Source of the DNA: Nocardia pseudovaccinii NBRC 100343
GTDB taxonomy: Bacteria > Actinomycetota > Actinomycetes > Mycobacteriales > Mycobacteriaceae
Direction of reading: 5' to 3'
Length of the DNA: 33,011 bases
Assembly (NCBI RefSeq): GCF_001613225.1
Contig: NZ_BDBY01000094.1
Span: 1 to 33,011 of the forward strand
The first letter of the stretch is position 1. Each line of letters begins with the position of its first letter. Positions 8,385-15,856 of this stretch are shown one piece after another. The notes beneath the pieces were generated by a model. It searched no databases. It worked only from the letters and a program-made list of their open reading frames with translations, and was not told the DNA's origin. The translations under genes and the position numbers were made by a program.

Positions 8385-9749
8385 ATGACAGATGTCGACT
8401 ATTGCGTGATCGGTGCAGGTTTCGCGGGATTGACGGCCGCACTGCGGCTGAAACAGGCGGGCCGATCGGTAGCGGTGCTGGAAGCCCGCGACCGGCTGGG
8501 CGGGCGCACGTTCACCGAAGTACGTGCCGACGGGTCGTGGATCGATCGCGGTGGCGCGTGGGTAGGCCCGGGGCAGGATCGGATCCGCGCACTGATGGAC
8601 GAGTTCGGGGTACCGAGTTACCGGCAGTACACCGACGGTGAGGCCATCATGGTGGTCGACGGCAAGCAGCACCGCTACACGGGCACTATTCCGTGGACGA
8701 TGAGCCCGTGGGCGGCGTTGAACCTCGGGGCGGCGTTGTTCGAGCTGGGACATATGTGCGAGTCGGTTCCCCTCGATGCGCCGTGGGCATCGAAGCAGGC
8801 AGGCAGATTGGACCAGCTCAGCCTGGCGCAGTGGCTGGATGACCACCTGCTGTCCAGGCCCGCCCATGATCTGCTCGAGACCGCCGTCGCAGGCTGCTAC
8901 ACCTCGGCCGCCTCGGAGGTGTCATTGCTGTTCGTGCTGTACCAGATGGCATCCGGGGGAGGGCCGAACTTCGTACTCGGTGTCAAGGACGGCGCGCAGG
9001 ATGCTCGGCCGGTCGGCGGTATGGGTGCGATCTACCGGCCGATGGCCGCCGAGATCGGCGACTCGATCCACCTGTCGCAGCCGGTTCGCCGGATAGAGCA
9101 GGACACGGCCGGTGTCACGGTGCGTACGGAGGAGTTGACGGTGCGCGCACGTCGGGCGATCGTGGCGGTTCCCCTGGCCATCGCGAGTCACATTCTGTAC
9201 GAGCCGATGCTGCCGGTCGATCGATCGTTTCTCCATCAGCGGATGCCGAGCGGCTCGATTATCAAGATTGCCGCCGTCTACGACGAGCCGTTCTGGCGGC
9301 GCGACGGATTGTCCGGGCAGTCGGCCGCACCCGGGTCACCCGCGACCATCACCATCGATGCCTGCACGGATACCGGACGACCCGGCATCCTCTGTGTCAT
9401 CGTCGAGGGACCCATCGCGCGGCAGGTCGGACAACTCGACGAGGCCGAACGAAGGAGGGCGGTACTCGGCGCGCTTGTCGAGCGTTTCGGCGACACAGCT
9501 GGTTCCCCTGTCGACTACGTCGAGCACAACTGGACTGTCGAGCGCTACTCCGGCGGCGGGATGCTGAGTCACGCACCCACTGGCGTCCTCACCCAGTTCG
9601 GCCATGCCCTGCGTGAGCCGTGCGACCGCGTCCACTGGGCGGGAACCGAGAGCTCTGCCGTCATGTGCGGTTGGGTCGACGGAGCCGTTCGCTCGGGAGA
9701 ACGGGCGGCAAGCGAAGTGCTCGAGTACGAGACCGCGACCGTGATCTGA
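8385..9749 (+). CDS. Flavin amine oxidase
   Basis: A 454-residue flavin monoamine/polyamine oxidase. The FAD-binding start CVIGAGFAGLTAALRL is followed by the typical EARDRLGGRTF (about residues 36-46) and WIDRGGAWVGPGQDR. The C-terminal FAD motif runs through VHWAGTESS and GWVDGAVRSGERAA. In the place where covalent enzymes have the Cys that bonds FAD (S-G-G-C), this protein reads YSGGGM, so FAD should be bound non-covalently. The ATG at 8385 has GAGGA ten bases upstream. The frame is open further upstream through the protease gene, but that part is out-of-frame shadow. It would oxidise a primary or secondary amine to an aldehyde with release of H2O2 and ammonia. Putrescine oxidases of Rhodococcus and relatives belong to this group, but the substrate cannot be fixed from sequence. 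No signal peptide is seen. Confidence 0.9.
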   Translation: MTDVDYCVIGAGFAGLTAALRLKQAGRSVAVLEARDRLGGRTFTEVRADGSWIDRGGAWVGPGQDRIRALMDEFGVPSYRQYTDGEAIMVVDGKQHRYTGTIPWTMSPWAALNLGAALFELGHMCESVPLDAPWASKQAGRLDQLSLAQWLDDHLLSRPAHDLLETAVAGCYTSAASEVSLLFVLYQMASGGGPNFVLGVKDGAQDARPVGGMGAIYRPMAAEIGDSIHLSQPVRRIEQDTAGVTVRTEELTVRARRAIVAVPLAIASHILYEPMLPVDRSFLHQRMPSGSIIKIAAVYDEPFWRRDGLSGQSAAPGSPATITIDACTDTGRPGILCVIVEGPIARQVGQLDEAERRRAVLGALVERFGDTAGSPVDYVEHNWTVERYSGGGMLSHAPTGVLTQFGHALREPCDRVHWAGTESSAVMCGWVDGAVRSGERAASEVLEYETATVI

Positions 9750-10029
9750 GGGCGCCCCGCACCCGTTCCGGAGACCGGTCCGTGCGGCGGTTCCCCCGCA
9801 ATATCTGGTTTTCGACAAGTGCGAAAACCTCGGGCACGGCATCGACCGCCAGCTGAAAGCATGACCGGAGGTTTGTCGAAAATCCCTGGAAGCTTTGTGA
9901 CCGTAGAGCGGTTTTCTCCCCGCGCGAGCCCGAAGGCTGCACCATGGATACGTGCGGTGCTGCGAATGCCGCGTTCTCTTCCCGTTGTGTTCAGGACTCA
10001 TACCCGCCACACAGGAGGAACCAAGATCC

Positions 10030-10434
10030 ATGACAACTACCCGGAATTGTCGGTGCACCACCCATGTCGCGACCGTCTTCACAACGATGGCGACAGCCCT
10101 GGTCGTCACGGCTGCCCCCGCTCTCGCCGCCGCGACCATCGACATCTCCCGCGCCGGACCGACCATAGTTCAAGTCACCTACAGCTGCGATAACTCCGAC
10201 GGAGTGACCAGCATTCAGGCGATGATGGGCGAACCCACCGCGGACGGCCCCGCCGCTCAGGGTACTCAGAACGCCGTCACCTGCGACAATACCCAACACG
10301 ACGCGAGCATTCCGATGACAGAAACCCCTGGCCAGCCACCCCTGGAGTCGGGGCAAGTCCAGGTGCGAGTCGCACTCGTCGACCGCAACGACACCGTTGT
10401 ATCCGGCCAGGCGAAGCTATTCGCCATGCAATAA
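10030..10434 (+). CDS. Small secreted protein of unknown function
   Basis: A 134-residue protein with a perfect AGGAGG about eleven bases before the ATG at 10030. Its signal peptide has a hydrophobic core TMATALVVTAAPALA, with likely cleavage after the ALA. The mature part of about 100 residues holds just two cysteines (in VTYSCDNSDG and NAVTCDNTQHD), which probably pair. Alternating hydrophobic stretches at the end (QVQVRVALVDRNDTVVSGQA) suggest a small beta-sandwich. I do not recognise the family. Secreted proteins of this size and layout are common in mycolic-acid bacteria. The 280 bases before it hold no convincing gene. It lies 150 bases upstream of the TIR-WD40 gene on the same strand, but the break suggests separate transcription. 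Confidence 0.72.
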   Translation: MTTTRNCRCTTHVATVFTTMATALVVTAAPALAAATIDISRAGPTIVQVTYSCDNSDGVTSIQAMMGEPTADGPAAQGTQNAVTCDNTQHDASIPMTETPGQPPLESGQVQVRVALVDRNDTVVSGQAKLFAMQ

Positions 10435-10586
10435 GGAAACCTCTCACGAGTTTCGCGCGGCCGCTGCTGGCATGGTCGGGGTCACCAACTTTTCGCGGAT
10501 CCGAGTAGTGGGCTACCCGCGACCTGCGGATTCGTGTGCATCAGGCTGGATGGTCTAGTCCATGCGTCTCGACCCGGGAGATAGTC

Positions 10587-13406
10587 ATGTGTGCTCGAGT
10601 TGCGGAGGCCCCGGAGCAGCGGACTCACGGGCAAGGGAAGTCGTTCGATTACGACGCCTTCATTTCCTATACCCACCATGATCGGCCGGTCGCCGCCGGG
10701 ATCCAGAAAGGCCTGCACCGTATCGGCCGACGCATGGGCCACCTGCACGCCCTGCGGGTATTCCGCGACGCGACCGACCTCACCGCCAGCCCAGACCTAT
10801 GGGGCAAGGTCACTGAAGCGATGGACCGCGCCCGCTACCTGATCGTGGTCCTCTCCCCGCATGCGGCTGCCTCGAAATGGGTCGACAAGGAAGTCGTCCA
10901 CTGGCTGCAGCGCCGCGGCCCGGACCAACTGCTGTTCGTCGTCACCGACGGACACCTGGCATGGGATGAGGACACTGGAAGGTTCGACCCGGACCGATCC
11001 GACGTGTCCCTGCCCGTGCTGACGCAACCCGGTGTCCTGGCCACGGAACCGTTTTACGTCGACGTAACCAGCGATGCCCCCTGGGACCCGCGTACACCGA
11101 TGTTCCGTGAGAAGCTCATCGACCTGGCCGCCCCGATCCACGGCAAACCGAAGTACCAGTTGGCCAGCGAAGACCTGCGCGAACAACGCCGCTTCCGGCG
11201 ATTACGCCGCGCCGTGATTGTCAGTCTGGTCCTGCTGACGGTCCTCGCGGTCGCCGCGGCAACGATCGCGGTCGTCAAGCAACGAGAGGCGGTTCGCCAA
11301 CAACAAGAGGCGGTTCGCCAACGCAACGAGGCCGTCGCTCTTGCCCTGGCCGCGGCCTCCCGTGACACCGCCCCCAGCAACGCCGCCCTCGCGCTCGCGC
11401 TCGCCGCTGAGAGCAGTCGAGCGACACCGGCCCCGCTGTGGCAGGCCACCAGCGCATTGGTCAACGCTCGCGTCGCGCTCGGTCAAAGCCCTGGGCAGCA
11501 AGTTCCCGGCCCGCTCAGCGGTCACACCGACTGGGTGAACGACGTAACGTTCAGCCCGGACGGCATCCGGCTGGCCACCGCAAGCATGGACGGCACTGTG
11601 CGGCTATGGGACCAGGCGAGCGGTAGGCAGATCGGCGAACCGCTCGTCGGCGGCCAGCAAGCGGTGTATTCGGTAGCGTTCAGCCCCGACGGCACCCGGC
11701 TGGCCACCGCGGGGTTCGACAACACGGTGCGGTTGTGGGATCCGGCCACCGGTAGGCAGGTCGGTGCACCGCTCACCGGCCACACCGACAGGGTCAACGC
11801 GGTGGCGTTCAGCCCGAACGGCATTTTGCTGGCCTCCGGAAGCTGGGACGGCACCGTGCGGCTATGGGACCCGGCAACCGGTGGGCAGATCGGCGAACCA
11901 CTCATCGCCGACTCCGGCGCGGTGTCCGGCGTGGCGTTCAGCCCCGGCGGCACCCGCTTGGCCACCGCCAACGCAGATCGGACTGTGCGGTTGTGGGACC
12001 CGGCGACCGGTGGGCAGGTCGGTCCCCCGCTCACCGGCCACACCGACTGGGTGGCCCACGTGGCGTTCAGTCCCGACGGTGCCTTGTTGGCGTCCTCCGG
12101 CGGAGACAACACCGTCCGACTGTGGGACCCCGGAACGGGCCAACCAGTCGGCCAACCGCTCACCGGCCACACCCGCGAGGTGCACTCGGTGGCGTTCAGC
12201 CCGGACGGCACCCAGCTGGCCACCGCCAGCAACGACAGCACCATGCGGCTGTGGAACGTCACCACCGGCCAACCGATCGGGCAACCGCTCACCGGCCACA
12301 CCGGCGAGGTAAACGCGGTGGCGTTCAGCCCGGACGGCACCCGGCTGGCCACCGCCAGCGACGACAAGACCGCGCGGCGGTGGGACATCACCACAGGCGT
12401 GCCGGTTGGCCAACTGCTCACCGGTCACACAGACTGGGTGAACGATGTGGCGTTCAGCCCGGACGGCAGGCTGTTGGCCACCGCCGGTCGGGATGGCACG
12501 GTGCGGCTCTGGGACCCGTCGACCGGTAGGCAGGTCGGCGAACCACTCACCGGCCACACCGGCGCGGTCGGTGCGGTGGCGTTCAGCCCGGATGGCACTC
12601 TGTTGGCCAGCGCAGGCGCCGACCAGACCGTCCGGCTGTGGAACCCGACTACCAGGCAACCCACCGGCTCTCCGCTCACCGGCCACACCGATATCGTGTT
12701 CGACGTGGCGTTCAGCCCGGACGGCACCCGGCTGGCCACCGCCAGCCAGGATCAGACGGTGCGGCTGTGGGACCCCACCCGGCGGCAGCCGATCGGCGAA
12801 CCGCTCACCGGCCACAACAGCCCGCTGTACTCGGTGGCGTTCAGCCCGGACGGCACCCGACTAGCCGCCGTCGGCGGCCTGCACAGCCCCGTGCGGCTGT
12901 GGGACCTCACCACCGCTAAGCCGGTCGGCAGAGCCCTCACCGGTCACATCGACGTATTCACCGCGGTGACATTCAGCCCGGACGGCGCACTGGTGGCCAC
13001 CGGCGGCTCCGACCACACTGTCCGGCTCTGGGACCCCACCACCGGGCAACTCACCGGCCCTCCACTCACCGGCCACACCGACGGCGTATTCGGTGTGGCG
13101 TTCAGCCCGGACGGCACCCTGTTGGCCTCCTCGGGCGGGGACAACACCGTGCGGTTGTGGAACCCGACCACCGGCAGGCCGATCGGCGCCCCACTCACCG
13201 GCCACACCGGCAGGGTGAGTGCGGTGGCGTTCAGCCTGGACGGTACCCGGCTGGCCACGGCCGGTACCGACCACACCGTGCGGCTCTGGGACCGACTCTG
13301 GGACGTGGACAAGGCATGTGAACTCACGGCCTCGTACGTGAGCCGGGCCCAACTACAGGCCTACATGCCATCGGGCTGGGAGACGGCGTGCCGATATGCG
13401 GCATGA
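10587..13406 (+). CDS. TIR domain - transmembrane helix - 14 x WD40 repeat protein
   Basis: A 939-residue protein of three parts. Residues 20-165 are a TIR domain: DYDAFISYTHHDR begins it, RVFRDATDLTASPDLWGK is the box-2 area, and RYLIVVLSP then SKWVDKEV follow. Glu102 in WVDKEV sits where the catalytic Glu of SARM1-type NADase TIRs is found. Residues 209-230 form one hydrophobic helix, followed by a coiled-coil-like segment rich in EAVRQ repeats (231-258). Residues 312 to about 905 are 14 WD40 repeats of 43 residues, enough for two seven-bladed propellers. No STAND/NB-ARC ATPase lies between sensor and effector. The ATG at 10587 follows GGGAGA; an earlier in-frame ATG at 10536 lacks a binding site. 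I infer a membrane-tethered sensor: the propellers detect a ligand and the cytosolic TIR cleaves NAD or makes a signal nucleotide. A small multi-TM protein follows at 118 bases. Confidence 0.9.
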   Translation: MCARVAEAPEQRTHGQGKSFDYDAFISYTHHDRPVAAGIQKGLHRIGRRMGHLHALRVFRDATDLTASPDLWGKVTEAMDRARYLIVVLSPHAAASKWVDKEVVHWLQRRGPDQLLFVVTDGHLAWDEDTGRFDPDRSDVSLPVLTQPGVLATEPFYVDVTSDAPWDPRTPMFREKLIDLAAPIHGKPKYQLASEDLREQRRFRRLRRAVIVSLVLLTVLAVAAATIAVVKQREAVRQQQEAVRQRNEAVALALAAASRDTAPSNAALALALAAESSRATPAPLWQATSALVNARVALGQSPGQQVPGPLSGHTDWVNDVTFSPDGIRLATASMDGTVRLWDQASGRQIGEPLVGGQQAVYSVAFSPDGTRLATAGFDNTVRLWDPATGRQVGAPLTGHTDRVNAVAFSPNGILLASGSWDGTVRLWDPATGGQIGEPLIADSGAVSGVAFSPGGTRLATANADRTVRLWDPATGGQVGPPLTGHTDWVAHVAFSPDGALLASSGGDNTVRLWDPGTGQPVGQPLTGHTREVHSVAFSPDGTQLATASNDSTMRLWNVTTGQPIGQPLTGHTGEVNAVAFSPDGTRLATASDDKTARRWDITTGVPVGQLLTGHTDWVNDVAFSPDGRLLATAGRDGTVRLWDPSTGRQVGEPLTGHTGAVGAVAFSPDGTLLASAGADQTVRLWNPTTRQPTGSPLTGHTDIVFDVAFSPDGTRLATASQDQTVRLWDPTRRQPIGEPLTGHNSPLYSVAFSPDGTRLAAVGGLHSPVRLWDLTTAKPVGRALTGHIDVFTAVTFSPDGALVATGGSDHTVRLWDPTTGQLTGPPLTGHTDGVFGVAFSPDGTLLASSGGDNTVRLWNPTTGRPIGAPLTGHTGRVSAVAFSLDGTRLATAGTDHTVRLWDRLWDVDKACELTASYVSRAQLQAYMPSGWETACRYAA
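11520..13299 (+). repeat. Tandem 129-bp WD40 coding repeats, 14 copies
   Basis: Fourteen units run without gaps from the GGT of the first GHTDWVN to the last RLWD. Thirteen of the spacings are 129 bases. The eleventh unit carries one extra codon (132 bases), so unit 14 starts at 13200. The DNA itself is strongly conserved: variants of GTGGCGTTCAGCCCGGACGG and CTCACCGGCCACACC recur in nearly every unit. Units 2, 4 and 11 depart most, having lost the leading GHT. This points to recent tandem duplication or gene conversion. Confidence 0.93.
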
Positions 13407-13524
13407 ACCCAAGTCCATTGTCGACCGCGGCGGTCGGCGCAACTCGGCCCCGGAATCCATGCCTACCGGCCCGCCCTGAATGGACGGATGGCCCACGGAC
13501 ACGCGACATTTCAGGAGGTGGACG

Positions 13525-14046
13525 GTGCACGACAACGATCGGCGATCCGAGCTTCAGACCCGACTCTGGAACGACGCACCGCAAAGCCCTGAAGGCCGCG
13601 GCGCCGCCTATGAGAGCGCTGTGCTCGAACAGTACAGGCTCTACGTGGAAATGGCTGACAGGGTGAGCGCCCGTCGGGGTCTGACGAACACTTTCTTCCT
13701 GACGCTCAATAGTGGCATCTTCACCCTCGCCGCTGCCTTCGGGAAATCCCCGTCGCAAGACAAAGTGTGGTGGCTGGCGATCCCCCTGGCGGCAATCCTC
13801 GGCCAGTGTTTCGCCTGGTTCTACCTGGTCCGCAGCTACCGGCTCCTGAACACTGCCAAGTACCAGGTCGTGGGTGCCCTCGAGGAACGACTCCCCGCCT
13901 CCCCCTTCTGGCGAGCCGAATGGTGGGCCCTGGGCGAAGGCACGGACCGAGCGCGATACTGGCCCCTCTCCCACATCGAACAATGGATCCCGATCCTTTT
14001 CGCCCTCGCATACATCGCCGGGTTCCTCGCCACTGTTCTCGCCTGA
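13525..14046 (+). CDS. Small multi-TM membrane protein, likely partner of the TIR-WD40 protein
   Basis: A 173-residue membrane protein. The start is the GTG at 13525, chosen because a perfect AGGAGG lies six bases upstream; an earlier ATG at 13480 has none. The N-terminal half is cytosolic and helical, with a conserved-looking block LEQYRLYVEMADRVSARRGL (34-53). It is followed by hydrophobic helices at about 53-73, 81-104 and 150-172. The layout (N-terminal amphipathic helix, closely paired TM helices, charged middle) recalls small pore-type effectors of the SLATT kind and proteins named RipA-like octameric membrane proteins. This resemblance is from memory and needs an HMM search. It follows the TIR gene on the same strand at 118 bases. 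I infer either a membrane-disrupting effector answering the TIR signal or an anchor for the TIR protein. The next gene is convergent, so the pair is a closed unit. Confidence 0.8.
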   Translation: MHDNDRRSELQTRLWNDAPQSPEGRGAAYESAVLEQYRLYVEMADRVSARRGLTNTFFLTLNSGIFTLAAAFGKSPSQDKVWWLAIPLAAILGQCFAWFYLVRSYRLLNTAKYQVVGALEERLPASPFWRAEWWALGEGTDRARYWPLSHIEQWIPILFALAYIAGFLATVLA

Positions 14047-14079
14047 AACCGCCTCTGTCCCATGCACATACGAGATCGT

Positions 14080-14103
14080 GTCCGTCCGGAACCCACGACG
14101 GAC
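14080..14103. terminator. Hairpin between convergent genes, possible terminator
   Basis: In the 73-base gap between the convergent membrane-protein and MBL genes, GTCCGTC (14080-14086) pairs with GACGGAC (14097-14103) across a ten-base loop. No T-tract follows on either strand, so an intrinsic terminator is only a possibility. Confidence 0.25.
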
Positions 14104-14119
14104 CGTGACCACGTCCACG

Positions 14120-14887
14120 TCATCGCAACCGGCGTAGCGGTCGTGCTCGATGCCGGGCTGTACCCAGCGCACGCGCGAGTTGCGTCGCGTCGAAACCGAT
14201 CGGCAGGCCGTGTCCGGGGACGAGTGTTCGGGCCGGTTGGATCCCCAGATGCTCAGCGCTGCCGCGGGTGAGGGTTTCGTCGTGGTTGAACACTGCTGGC
14301 AGTAGTTGTGGTCCCGTGTGCCGCAGGAGGGGGTGGCCGGTGACCAATGCGTCGCCGGAGAACAGGACTGCTTCGGATGGCATGAGGTAGGCGGTGTGAC
14401 CGCTGGTGTGGCCTGGGGTCGGAACCGCGACGAACCCGCCGGGCAACGCAGCCAGGGCGTCGTCGCCCGTGGTCGCCGAGGGGATGGCCATGCCGATATG
14501 GCCGTGGATCGCGCGCATGGTGTGGGCGACCCAGCGACGACCCCGGTGGGTGGTGAGTTGTTTGATCATTCCGACCGGGGTGATCTGTTGCAGGTATTCG
14601 CGTTTGGCGTGCCGGACTTCCTCGGTCCCGGTGTAGACCGGCATACCCACCCGTTCGACGAGAGCGGGAATCGCACCCATGTGATCGAGGTGGGCGTGGG
14701 TGAGCAGCACGGCGGCGATATCGGTGAGGTGATGGCCTATCTGGTGCACCGAGTCCAGCATGTCCTCGGTGTCGGCCGGGTATCCGGCGTCGATGACGGT
14801 GACACCGGAGCCGTCACTGACCAGTGCCCAATTGACATTCGTTCCGGCCACGACGTAGACGGAGTCGGAAATCTGATCAATCTTCAC
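14120..14887 (-). CDS. MBL-fold metallo-hydrolase
   Basis: A 255-residue metallo-beta-lactamase-fold protein. The zinc motif THAHLDH (residues 63-69) is intact. The later ligands follow as the His in PTPGHTSGH, the Asp in FSGDAL and the His in LVPGHGLP. The GTG at 14887 has GAAAGG seven bases upstream, and only 12 bases separate it from the stop of the FAH-family gene, so it is the last gene of a three-gene operon. The MBL fold covers lactonases, thioesterases and glyoxalase-II-like enzymes. A lactonase or thioesterase role in a degradation pathway with the two other hydrolases is an inference. The C-terminus ends in an Arg-rich tail (ARHRARPLRRLR), which is slightly odd for the family. Confidence 0.88.
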   Translation of the reverse strand: MKIDQISDSVYVVAGTNVNWALVSDGSGVTVIDAGYPADTEDMLDSVHQIGHHLTDIAAVLLTHAHLDHMGAIPALVERVGMPVYTGTEEVRHAKREYLQQITPVGMIKQLTTHRGRRWVAHTMRAIHGHIGMAIPSATTGDDALAALPGGFVAVPTPGHTSGHTAYLMPSEAVLFSGDALVTGHPLLRHTGPQLLPAVFNHDETLTRGSAEHLGIQPARTLVPGHGLPIGFDATQLARALGTARHRARPLRRLR

Positions 14888-14899
14888 AGGGCGCCTTTC

Positions 14900-15856
14900 T
14901 CAGGGCTGGATTCGGTGTTCGATGACGCCGATGCCGTCGATTTCCAGTCGCAGTTCGTCTCCGGGTGCGAGCCAGCGGCCCAGCTCCATCCCGCTACCGC
15001 CGGGCAGGGTGCCCGAGCACAGCAGTTCGCCGGGGTAGAGCTGCTCACTGCGCGACACGTGCGCGATCGCCTCGGCCATCGAGTACCGCATGGTGTGAGT
15101 TCCGGTGCGCGAGACCGTGTTTCCGTTGACGGCCACTGTCGCGGTCAATCGGTCGAGCCGATCGATGACCGCATGCCCCGCGACGGCGGTCGCCGACATC
15201 GAGGTGGTGAAGTGTTTGGACCGTTGTGGCCCGAAGCCGGAACGCATTTCGGCCAATTGCACGTCGCGGGCCGAGAAGTCGTTGACCACAACGACCGCGG
15301 CGATCGCGGCGGCGGCTTGCTCGACGGTGGCGTCGCGCAATGGTGCGCCGAGCACGACCCCGAGTTCGAGCTCGAAATCCAGTGCCCGGCTGTAGGAAGG
15401 TGAGCAGATCGCAACCCCGGACGGGACGATCGTCAGCGCGTTGGAAATGTAGTAGATCGGCTGGCGGTACCACAGTGCATGCGGCCGGAACGGAGGAAAA
15501 GTGCGGCGGGCCAATGCCTCGTAGGCGCGACCGATCCGATAACCGCCGGGCACGAAGCGCTTGGCCAGGCCGCGGGCGGCGTCGACGGCATGCTTTTCGA
15601 AGATCATGAAATCGCGGAAGGACGCCGGGCACACCGGTAGGACCGTGGCGCCGTCGGCCAAGCCCAGGATGTCGTAGCGGGCGATCTCGAAATCGGTGGT
15701 GAACGCCGACGGAATCGCGAAAGCACCTCTTGCGCTGCCGGATTCGTCAAAGGTGCGCCAACCGTCGCCGCTGTCGATCTGCACGTCGATGCGGCGTTCG
15801 GTGCGGTTGAGGATGCGCCGCAGCCGCGGCAGCGGCGCCGTCGTGGAGTCGGTCAT
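14900..15856 (-). CDS. Fumarylacetoacetate hydrolase (FAH) family protein
   Basis: A 318-residue member of the FAH superfamily, whose enzymes cut or hydrate C-C bonds in 2-oxo acids and acylpyruvates with Mg2+ or Mn2+. Metal ligands are seen in DFELELG (Glu162, Glu164) and VNDFSARD (Asp193). The segment SFRDFMIFEKHA (79-90) is the entry loop typical of the longer, fumarylacetoacetase-like members. The ATG at 15856 overlaps the stop of the upstream hydrolase (ATGA) and has GAGG seven bases before it. It is the middle gene of the operon hydrolase-FAH-MBL that diverges from a TetR gene. A second FAH-family gene lies at 31642, but its motifs and length differ, so the two are not recent copies. 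Confidence 0.9.
   Translation of the reverse strand: MTDSTTAPLPRLRRILNRTERRIDVQIDSGDGWRTFDESGSARGAFAIPSAFTTDFEIARYDILGLADGATVLPVCPASFRDFMIFEKHAVDAARGLAKRFVPGGYRIGRAYEALARRTFPPFRPHALWYRQPIYYISNALTIVPSGVAICSPSYSRALDFELELGVVLGAPLRDATVEQAAAAIAAVVVVNDFSARDVQLAEMRSGFGPQRSKHFTTSMSATAVAGHAVIDRLDRLTATVAVNGNTVSRTGTHTMRYSMAEAIAHVSRSEQLYPGELLCSGTLPGGSGMELGRWLAPGDELRLEIDGIGVIEHRIQP

Noticed and set aside
11522..12815. Long minus-strand frames through the WD40 array (for example 11522-12421 and 11862-12815)
   Set aside because: They are shadows of the repeated GC-rich plus-strand units; the periodic translation follows the WD40 repeat, and there is no ribosome binding site.
11520..13299. CRISPR-like or minisatellite reading of the 129-bp repeats
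   Set aside because: The repeats are contiguous, in frame and encode canonical WD40 units; there are no spacers.
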